Source: Actinomycetes bacterium (lineage in GTDB: Bacteria > Actinomycetota > Acidimicrobiia > Acidimicrobiales > RAAP-2). Taken from it: a stretch of DNA of 6,471 nt. Under the pieces are notes generated by a model, which did no database searches, was not told the DNA's origin, and worked only from the letters and a program-made list of their open reading frames with translations. Of the stretch, positions 1-5,175 are shown piece after piece (the stretch's first letter is position 1; each line of letters opens with the position of its first letter). The translations under genes were made by a program, and so were the position numbers. The stretch spans positions 1 to 6,471 of the forward strand of contig JAKBCT010000052.1 of NCBI GenBank assembly GCA_021807655.1, in the 5' to 3' direction.

Positions 1-456
1 GCCACCACCATCCACACTCGAGTGCTCGCCGTATGCGGCGGTCAGCCCGACGTGGCGACGTTACTGACTACGGACCTTGACGATTTGCGTTCGGCCGGCC
101 TGTCACGCACGAAGGCCCAAGCCATGATCGACTTGGCCCGCCACGTCGCTGATGGTCGAATCCGACTCGATCGCCACGGCTGGATGGACGACCAGGCCGT
201 CATCGACGAGGTCACGGCGGTTCGCGGCATCGGTCCGTGGACGGCCCAGATGTATCTCATGTTCACCCTCGCGCGTCCGGACGTCTGGCCCACCGGTGAC
301 TTTGGCGTGCGAAACGGATGGAGCCGCTTGCACGGACTCGACGAGATCATCACCGAGCGTGACCTGCGCGACGCCGGCTCGCTGTTCGCCGGTGTTCGCT
401 CGTCGGTTGCCTTCTACTGTTGGGCGCTCGTAGACGGACCGGCCAAGGGCCAGTAG
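1..456 (+). CDS. AlkA-type DNA-3-methyladenine glycosylase (HhH-GPD), 5' partial
   Basis: This is the C-terminal part of a base-excision-repair glycosylase that removes alkylated purines such as 3-methyladenine by cleaving the N-glycosidic bond. The reading frame is open from the first base (A-T-T-I-H-T-R before a GTG at 22), and this stretch resembles the helix before the catalytic domain in AlkA relatives, so the true start lies upstream and the GTG at 22 is probably internal. The helix-hairpin-helix is seen as RGIGPWTAQM (GIGPWTA at about 226-246). The catalytic aspartate follows in PTGDFGVRNG (Asp codon 298-300), at the expected distance. The end, FAGVRSSVAFYCWALVD, fits the usual AlkA-family ending. 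The TAG stop is at 454-456, 10 bases before the next gene. The family is clear; whether the substrate range is AlkA-like or broader cannot be read from the sequence. Confidence 0.88.
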   Translation, partial: ATTIHTRVLAVCGGQPDVATLLTTDLDDLRSAGLSRTKAQAMIDLARHVADGRIRLDRHGWMDDQAVIDEVTAVRGIGPWTAQMYLMFTLARPDVWPTGDFGVRNGWSRLHGLDEIITERDLRDAGSLFAGVRSSVAFYCWALVDGPAKGQ

Positions 457-459
457 CCT
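431..459 (+). promoter_or_regulatory. Candidate leaderless promoter for the M20 peptidase gene
   Basis: Seen: TAGCCT at 454-459 fits the actinobacterial -10 pattern TANNNT and ends 7 bases before the GTG at 467. A TTGACA-like TAGACG (4 of 6 matches) lies at 431-436, giving a 17-base spacer. No Shine-Dalgarno sequence is visible in the 10 bases before the GTG. Inference: transcription may start at or next to the GTG and give a leaderless message, which is common in Actinobacteria. The -10 would overlap the glycosylase stop codon. Short hexamers of this kind also arise by chance, so confidence is low. Confidence 0.3.
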
Positions 460-466
460 AAACAAG

Positions 467-1876
467 GTGCCACCACTGAACTTGGACGACTTTGAACGCC
501 GCGCGTTGCCCACGCTGCTCGAGTACGCGACGATACCTTGTCTGTCGCCGTCTTTCGACGAAGCGTGGGAGGCCAATGGCCACCTCAACCGCGCGGCCGA
601 GTTGCTGGCTGACTGGACCTCGGCGACGCTCCCGTCGGCCGCGGTACGCGTGCACCACCTGACGGGGCGCACCCCGGTCGTTACCGCCACGATCGAAGCC
701 ACCACGCCAGGCGAGGGTACGGTTGTCATCTACGGTCACCTCGACAAGCAGCCGCCACTCGGCGAGTGGTCCGAGGGTCTCGACCCCTTTCGCCCAGTAC
801 GACGGGGGGATCGGGTCTACGCCCGGGGTATCGCCGACGATGGCTACGCCGCGTTCAGCGCCGCGATGGCCGTCGCGTCGCTCGTCGAGGCCGGGGTGGG
901 ACACCCTCGCGTCGTTATCCTGATTGAGGCGAGTGAAGAGAGCGGCAGCGAAGACCTGGAGGCTTATCTCGATTACCTCGTCGACGAACTCGGTGACGTG
1001 CAACTGCTGATCTGCCTCGACTCGGGTGCGCTCAGTTACGATCGGCTCTGGGTGACCACGTCTCTACGGGGCCTCGTCAACACCGAGGTCACGGTCAGCG
1101 TCCTCGAACGTGGGCTGCACAGTGGCAGCGCCAGCGGCGTCGTACCGTCCTCGTTCCGGATCCTGCGCGAACTTCTCGAACGCATCGAGGATGCCACCAC
1201 CGGCCACGTGCGACTCGCGTCGCTGCACGCCGCCATCCCGCCGGAGGTCCGCGACGCCGCGCGAGCGACGACCGATGAATTCGGTGACGTGATCGCCAAC
1301 GAGATGCCGACGCTCGAGGGAGTACGACTTATGGGCGACTCGCCGGCGGAGCGCGTCCTGCGCCAGACGTGGTACCCGGCGCTTTCGGTCATTGGGCTCG
1401 GCGGGGCACCGGCGCCGGCCATTGCGGGTAACGTTCTGCGTCCCTTCACCACCGCGGTGTTGTCGATGCGCCTCCCCCCGCCCGTCGACCCCAACGTCGC
1501 CTTCGAGGCCATCGCGGCGGTGCTATTGGACGAACCGCCCGCCGGTGCCGAGGTCACCCTGCGCGCCACCAATACTGCCCAGGGGTGGGTTAGCCCACCA
1601 CTCGCTCCGTGGCTGGCGACGGCCCTCGACCGTGCGTCGCGCGAGCAGTTTGGCGCGTCGGCGGGCTTCACGGGCGAAGGCGGCTCGATCCCGTTCCTCG
1701 CGTCACTGGGTCAACGGTATCCGGGTGTCCAATTCGTGGCCACCGGCACCCTGGGACCTGACTCGAATGCCCACGGCATTGACGAGATGCTCGACCTGCC
1801 CACTGCGGTGCGCGTGACCAACGCCGTCGCCACGTTGCTCGAGGCGTTCACGCACCGAACTGAGGAGCCCCGATGA
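467..1876 (+). CDS. M20-family zinc metallopeptidase (dipeptidase/carboxypeptidase type)
   Basis: A predicted cytosolic di-zinc hydrolase of 469 residues that cleaves peptide or amide bonds of small substrates. The M20 metal and catalytic residues can be followed in order: H91 and D93 in YGHLDKQP, D124 in RGIADDG, E157-E158 in EASEESG (general base plus metal ligand), D185 in CLDSGA and H436 in SNAHGID. The middle lid/dimerisation domain runs from about residue 200 to 310 and contains GLHSG (H218). GEGGSIPF (about 403-410) and the LGPDSNAHG block complete the catalytic core. Length matches the carnosinase/PepV-like branch. The usual DDKG after the bridging aspartate reads DDGY here. The GTG start is chosen because the protein begins at the normal distance from the core. 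There is no signal peptide. Its stop overlaps the next start (ATGA, 1873-1876). The substrate is unknown. Confidence 0.92.
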   Translation: MPPLNLDDFERRALPTLLEYATIPCLSPSFDEAWEANGHLNRAAELLADWTSATLPSAAVRVHHLTGRTPVVTATIEATTPGEGTVVIYGHLDKQPPLGEWSEGLDPFRPVRRGDRVYARGIADDGYAAFSAAMAVASLVEAGVGHPRVVILIEASEESGSEDLEAYLDYLVDELGDVQLLICLDSGALSYDRLWVTTSLRGLVNTEVTVSVLERGLHSGSASGVVPSSFRILRELLERIEDATTGHVRLASLHAAIPPEVRDAARATTDEFGDVIANEMPTLEGVRLMGDSPAERVLRQTWYPALSVIGLGGAPAPAIAGNVLRPFTTAVLSMRLPPPVDPNVAFEAIAAVLLDEPPAGAEVTLRATNTAQGWVSPPLAPWLATALDRASREQFGASAGFTGEGGSIPFLASLGQRYPGVQFVATGTLGPDSNAHGIDEMLDLPTAVRVTNAVATLLEAFTHRTEEPR

Positions 1877-2475
1877 GCCAGCGCGTTGACCTGTGGGTCG
1901 ATCCCGCTTGTCCGTGGGCGTGGATCACGTCGCGGTGGCTGCTCGAAGTTGCCCGCGTGCGCGACGTCGACCTGCGCTTTCACGTGATGAGCCTCGCGGT
2001 CTTGAACGAGGGACGGGACCTGCCCGACTCCTACGTCGACTTCCTCGCCCGCGCGTGGGCTCCAGTGCGCGTCTTGATCGCCGCTGAGGCGCGATACGGC
2101 GAGCAGATCGTCGAACCGCTGTACTCGGCGATGGGTCGTCGGCGCCACGTCGAAGACGAGCGCGACGAGGTGCGACTCATTGCGGACTCGCTTCGTGAGG
2201 TGGGACTCGCCCCCGAACTCGCTGACGCCGGCGACGCGACGTCTTACGATGAGGCGCTGCGCGCCAGCCACCACCGTGGCATGTCGCCGGTCGGCGACGA
2301 CGTGGGCACACCGGTCATCCACGTTGGCGACGTTGCCTTCTTTGGACCCGTGGTGACGCCGGCGCCCAAGGGCGAACAAGCGGGACGGCTCTACGACGGT
2401 GTTCTGGCCGTGGCCAGCACCCCCGGCTTTTACGAACTCAAGCGAACTCGAACGAAAGGGCCTGATTTCTCGTGA
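1873..2475 (+). CDS. DsbA-fold, Rv2466c-like mycothiol-dependent nitroreductase family protein
   Basis: A 200-residue thioredoxin-fold protein that lines up almost end to end, from memory, with Mycobacterium tuberculosis Rv2466c, a mycothiol-dependent reductase known for activating nitro prodrugs. Shared blocks are the active-site segment followed by WITSRW (17-22), HVMSLAVLNE (37-46), ARAWAPVRV (59-67), SHH (132-134), GDDVGTPVIHV with the cis-proline P147 (141-151), VAFFGPV (154-160) and the tail ELKRTRT (188-194). It is probably cytosolic, since no signal peptide is seen. Odd point: the active site reads C13-P-W-A16, whereas Rv2466c has CPWC, so the resolving cysteine is an alanine. A monothiol mechanism using mycothiol as partner is inferred. 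The ATG start is supported by GAGGAG at 1862-1867, 5 bases upstream, and by the ATGA overlap with the peptidase gene. The physiological substrate is not known. Confidence 0.93.
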   Translation: MSQRVDLWVDPACPWAWITSRWLLEVARVRDVDLRFHVMSLAVLNEGRDLPDSYVDFLARAWAPVRVLIAAEARYGEQIVEPLYSAMGRRRHVEDERDEVRLIADSLREVGLAPELADAGDATSYDEALRASHHRGMSPVGDDVGTPVIHVGDVAFFGPVVTPAPKGEQAGRLYDGVLAVASTPGFYELKRTRTKGPDFS

Positions 2476-3179
2476 GCAAACGACACGTGTTACCAAATGG
2501 AACGCCGCTGCACATCATGGGCGAGGCGACCTCGCCGCGGGCGGTCATGGTGCTCCAGGAGGCCTTTGGCGTCAACGACCACATTCGGTCAGTGGCCCAA
2601 CGATTCGCCGATCACGGCTTTTTCGCGGTCGCGCCCGAACTCTTTCACCGCGCGGGCTCACCCGAAATTCCCTACGACTCCTTCCCCGACGCCATGACCG
2701 CGCTGGGCACCCTCACGCGAGAAGGCTTGACCGATGACTTGCTCGCGACGTCGGGCTTCCTTCGGGATTCGGGTTTCTCGAGCGGTTCGACGGGCGTCGT
2801 CGGCTACTGCATGGGGGGGTCCGTCGCCTTCTTCGCGGCGACGCTCGGCGCCGTGGGCGCGGCGGCGAGTTTCTACGGTGGTGGTGTGGAAACCGGACGT
2901 TTCGGACTTCCGCCGCTGCTCGAACTCGCGCCTCATTTGACCTGCCCGTGGCTCGGCCTCTACGGCGACCTCGACCAGGGCATCCCCGTCGAGCAGGTGG
3001 AAGCCCTTCGCGAGGCCACCGCCGCAACTCCCTTTGCCACTGAGATCGTGCGTTACGCCGATGCCCAACACGGTTTCAACTGTGACGGTCGACCGGCGGT
3101 CTACAACGAAGCCGCCGCCCTCGACGCCACCGCGCGAACCTACAGCTTCTTTGTCGAGCACCTAGCGGCACGCACCTAG
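2472..3179 (+). CDS. Dienelactone hydrolase family protein (alpha/beta hydrolase)
   Basis: A 235-residue alpha/beta hydrolase of the dienelactone hydrolase family, whose members hydrolyse enol-lactones and related esters using a Cys-Asp-His triad. Visible residues are the nucleophile C113 in the elbow GYCMGG, D168 in YGDLDQGIP and H200 in DAQHGFNCD. E30 in LQEAFGVNDHIRS occupies the place of the glutamate that controls the nucleophile in classical dienelactone hydrolase. The length is normal and there is no signal peptide, so it is cytosolic. The GTG start overlaps the previous stop as GTGA (2472-2475), with a purine-rich GAAAGGG at 2454-2460 as a likely ribosome site. It is the last gene of the operon and ends in the CTAG shared with the convergent gene. 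No chlorocatechol or aromatic-degradation genes are visible nearby, so the classical dienelactone substrate is not supported; a general esterase or detoxification role is as likely. Confidence 0.92.
   Translation: MSKRHVLPNGTPLHIMGEATSPRAVMVLQEAFGVNDHIRSVAQRFADHGFFAVAPELFHRAGSPEIPYDSFPDAMTALGTLTREGLTDDLLATSGFLRDSGFSSGSTGVVGYCMGGSVAFFAATLGAVGAAASFYGGGVETGRFGLPPLLELAPHLTCPWLGLYGDLDQGIPVEQVEALREATAATPFATEIVRYADAQHGFNCDGRPAVYNEAAALDATARTYSFFVEHLAART
3176..3179. other. Convergent stop-codon overlap (CTAG)
   Basis: The four-base palindrome CTAG holds both stop codons. TAG at 3177-3179 ends the hydrolase on the plus strand, and the reverse complement of 3176-3178 (also TAG) ends the acyl-CoA dehydrogenase. 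There is no space for a terminator between the genes, and no clear hairpin was seen just inside either coding end. The two messages should therefore overlap at their 3' ends. Confidence 0.9.
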
Positions 3180-4372
3180 CTACGAGCAACATCCTTCCAG
3201 GCGAGGTCCTTGTCAACCCGTGGCTCGCCCGGCAGTCCCAACACGCGTTCACCGATGATGTTGCGCAGTACTTCGCTCGTGCCACCCTCGATGGAGTTCG
3301 CGCGCATGCGCAGGAAGGCCTTTCGCGCGTCGCCACTGTTGAAGGCCGACTCGATCGGACGCACCAGGGGAAAACTCGACCCGTACAACATGCCGTCGGC
3401 GCCGAGCAGATCGACGCACAGTTCGCTCGTGCGCTGGTTCTCCTCGGCGAACACCAATTTGGCCGCCGAGCCCTCGGGACCCGGCGTGCCCACGCGTCGC
3501 AGGTCACTGGCGCGCCAGTTGGTTAGTCGCGCCACCTCATTGCGAACCCAGGCTTGGAGCAGTTGACTGCGCATGGCGTGGGCGTGGCCATCGTCGCGCG
3601 CCGACCAGCGATCGTGCCAAATCGAGAGCGCGGCGCCAATGAGGCCCGATCCGCGCGGTGGGACGCTCCCGCCGATGGAGACCCGTTCGTTCATCAGCGT
3701 GGTAATCGAGACGCGCCATCCGTCGCCGACGTTGCCCAGTCGCTGATCATCGGGAATCCGCACGTCGGTAAAGAAGCACTCGTTGAACTCGGCCTCACCG
3801 GTGATCTGGTAGAGGGGGCGCACCACGACACCGGCCGCGGCCATGTCGACGAGGAACGCCGTGATGCCTCGATGCTTCGCCACGTCGGGGTCAGTACGCG
3901 CGATGAGCAGTCCAAAGGCGGCGACGTGCGCGAGGGTGGTCCAGACCTTCTGGCCATTGATGCGCCATTCGTCGCCGTCGCGCTCGGCGCGCGTGGCCAA
4001 GCCGGCGACGTCGCTACCCGCGCCCGGTTCGGAGAACAACTGGCACCAGACCTCCTCGCCGGTGAACAACGGGCGAAGGTAGCGCCGCTTCTGCGCGGTC
4101 GTACCGTGTTCGGCGAGTGTTGGCGCGACCATGCCGTACCCGATGACGTTTCGAGCCACGGCCGATGGCGCGCCGGCGCTGGCGAGGCGCTGGAGAACGT
4201 GAAGTTGCGCCGCCGGCGAGGCGCCGAGTCCACCCTCGCCGACGGGAAAGTGAGCCCACGCCAGGCCACGATCGAACTGCGCCCCCAGGAAGGTCACCGG
4301 TTCGGTCGACGCCGGCGGATACGCCTCGAGGAGCTCGTCAATCAGCGCATCGATCGTTTCGGTGTTCGCCAT
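3176..4372 (-). CDS. Acyl-CoA dehydrogenase (FadE-type)
   Basis: A 398-residue flavoenzyme that introduces the alpha-beta double bond into an acyl-CoA thioester, passing electrons from FAD to electron-transfer flavoprotein. The N-terminal helical domain covers about residues 1-105. The FAD/substrate signature CQLFSEPGAGSDVA spans 110-123 and VWTT 143-146. The beta domain includes GITAFLVDM (169-177) and QITGEAEFNECFFTDVRIPD (189-208). The C-terminal helical domain ends with IEGGTSEVLRNIIGERVLGL (361-380). E362 sits where medium-chain-type enzymes have their catalytic base. Length is normal. The style is that of mycobacterial FadE proteins acting on fatty acid or steroid side-chain CoA esters; chain length is not predictable. 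The ATG at 4372 is supported by a strong Shine-Dalgarno. It is transcribed toward the peptidase-hydrolase operon and may be a single-gene unit or follow trpG across a 104-bp gap. Confidence 0.95.
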   Translation of the reverse strand: MANTETIDALIDELLEAYPPASTEPVTFLGAQFDRGLAWAHFPVGEGGLGASPAAQLHVLQRLASAGAPSAVARNVIGYGMVAPTLAEHGTTAQKRRYLRPLFTGEEVWCQLFSEPGAGSDVAGLATRAERDGDEWRINGQKVWTTLAHVAAFGLLIARTDPDVAKHRGITAFLVDMAAAGVVVRPLYQITGEAEFNECFFTDVRIPDDQRLGNVGDGWRVSITTLMNERVSIGGSVPPRGSGLIGAALSIWHDRWSARDDGHAHAMRSQLLQAWVRNEVARLTNWRASDLRRVGTPGPEGSAAKLVFAEENQRTSELCVDLLGADGMLYGSSFPLVRPIESAFNSGDARKAFLRMRANSIEGGTSEVLRNIIGERVLGLPGEPRVDKDLAWKDVARS

Positions 4373-4375
4373 GGT

Positions 4376-4382
4376 CCTCCTC
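4376..4382 (-). promoter_or_regulatory. Strong Shine-Dalgarno of the acyl-CoA dehydrogenase gene
   Basis: On the minus strand this reads GAGGAGG, followed by ACC and the ATG. It is the strongest ribosome site in the window and fixes the start at 4372, although the spacing (3 bases after the last G) is on the short side. Confidence 0.75.
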
Positions 4383-4402
4383 GATAGGCGTGTGCTTCCG
4401 GC

Positions 4403-4408
4403 ATCCTA
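4403..4408 (-). promoter_or_regulatory. Candidate -10 element for the acyl-CoA dehydrogenase gene
   Basis: On the minus strand this reads TAGGAT, a TANNNT hexamer ending 30 bases before the ATG. Transcription from about 7 bases downstream would give a leader of roughly 23 bases carrying the GAGGAGG ribosome site, which is a sensible arrangement. No good -35 was found at 17 bases, so the call rests on the -10 and its position alone. Confidence 0.28.
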
Positions 4409-4442
4409 CTGACCACCCGCTGCGCGCTACCTCGGGGCCGTC

Positions 4443-4465
4443 GCGCCACCTCGAGCGGCGCCACC
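4443..4465. repeat. Two 8-bp direct repeats (GCGCCACC) 15 bp apart in the trpG-FadE gap
   Basis: GCGCCACC occurs at 4443-4450 and again at 4458-4465, with a CTCGAG palindrome between them (4450-4455). The pair lies upstream of the acyl-CoA dehydrogenase and just downstream of the trpG stop. It could be an operator upstream of the candidate promoter, but in GC-rich DNA an 8-base repeat may be chance. No convincing terminator hairpin was seen in this 104-bp gap. Confidence 0.3.
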
Positions 4466-4476
4466 GTCCCAGCTCG

Positions 4477-5142
4477 TTAGGTCGTTCGCGCGAGTTCGGG
4501 CAGCGCGCGACGGACCTCGCCACTTCGGGCGTTCAGCGCGTGGGCCCGCTCACGCGCCTCGGACGAGCCACAGACCTCCAACCAGTTAGCGAGCAGCCCG
4601 TAGCCATCTTGGGTGAGCACCGACTCCGGATGGAACTGCACGCCCTCGAGGGGCAATCGTTGGTGGCGGATCCCCATAACGACGCCACCGGCGCGCGCGG
4701 TCACTTCGAACTGGGCGGGCAGCGTCGACTCGTCAATCACCAGCGAGTGGTACCGCCCCGCCGCGAACGGCTGGGGCATTCCCGAAAAGACGCCCCGGCC
4801 ATCGTGGCTGACCAGGCTCGCCTGGCCGTGCACGAGCGTCGGGGCGCGCACCACGGCCGCGCCGTAGGCGTCGCCGAGGGCCTGGTGCCCCAGGCACACG
4901 CCGAGCATGGGTCGCGCCCTACGGGCGCAGTGCTCGATCACCGTACGACAGCGACCGGCGTCGCGCGGGTGTCCCGGGCCCGGTGAGATGAGCACGCCGT
5001 CGAGCTCGCCGTCGAGGTCGTCGTCACGCACGACGTCGTTTCGCACCACCCGAACGACGGCGCCTAGTTCGGCGAGGTACTGATAGAGGTTGTAGACGAA
5101 CGAGTCGTAATTGTCGATGATCAGTATCGATGGCCCCGACAT
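4477..5142 (-). CDS. trpG: Anthranilate synthase component II, glutamine amidotransferase
   Basis: A 221-residue class I glutamine amidotransferase that hydrolyses glutamine and channels ammonia to the chorismate-binding partner. Visible features are the N-terminal IIDNYDSFVYNL (8-19), the oxyanion segment SPGPGHP (53-59), the nucleophile C83 in GVCLGHQA, and H171 and E173 in GVQFHPES (167-174), completing the triad. RYHSLVI (130-136) is typical of the TrpG/PabA group. The often-seen HGK is HGQ (105-107). About 30 residues follow the conserved core, as in some actinobacterial TrpG proteins. The ATG at 5142 has AGGA (5150-5153 on the opposite strand) 7 bases upstream. It lies back to back with trpE across 33 bp, so TrpE is the obvious partner. 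TrpG and PabA cannot be told apart by sequence, and the subunit may also serve folate synthesis. Confidence 0.93.
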   Translation of the reverse strand: MSGPSILIIDNYDSFVYNLYQYLAELGAVVRVVRNDVVRDDDLDGELDGVLISPGPGHPRDAGRCRTVIEHCARRARPMLGVCLGHQALGDAYGAAVVRAPTLVHGQASLVSHDGRGVFSGMPQPFAAGRYHSLVIDESTLPAQFEVTARAGGVVMGIRHQRLPLEGVQFHPESVLTQDGYGLLANWLEVCGSSEARERAHALNARSGEVRRALPELARTT

Positions 5143-5147
5143 GGGGC

Positions 5148-5154
5148 TATCCTA
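5148..5154. promoter_or_regulatory. Candidate bidirectional -10 element shared by trpE and trpG
   Basis: The heptamer TATCCTA reads TATCCT on the plus strand (5148-5153, 4 of 6 matches to TATAAT) and TAGGAT on the minus strand (5154-5149). Starts about 7 bases downstream would fall near 5160 for trpE, leaving a roughly 16-base leader containing GAGG (5164-5167). For trpG the start would fall at about 5142-5143, essentially its ATG. The AGGA within the heptamer also reads as a ribosome site for trpG, so leaderless and leadered explanations compete. No good -35 is visible in either direction. This is inferred from position and symmetry. Confidence 0.4.
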
Positions 5155-5175
5155 CGGTGCCGTGAGGCGCTCCCG

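Noticed and set aside
103..729. A 208-codon minus-strand frame across the glycosylase-peptidase junction
   Set aside because: Low-complexity composition, no family motif, and it overlaps two well-supported genes on the other strand.
3554..4387. A 277-codon open frame on the plus strand antisense to the acyl-CoA dehydrogenase
   Set aside because: It has no recognisable motifs and lies wholly opposite a gene with full family signatures. Long antisense frames are expected in GC-rich DNA because of third-position bias.
4373..4476. A rho-independent terminator after trpG
   Set aside because: The gap has small inverted repeats such as CGAGC/GCTCG with a 15-base loop, but only a 5-bp stem and no T-run, so it does not meet a terminator pattern.
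5143..5175. A tryptophan leader peptide, attenuator or T-box upstream of trpE
   Set aside because: Only 33 bp separate the two starts and they hold no Trp-codon run or hairpin series. Any longer leader would have to run antisense through trpG, which nothing in the sequence supports.
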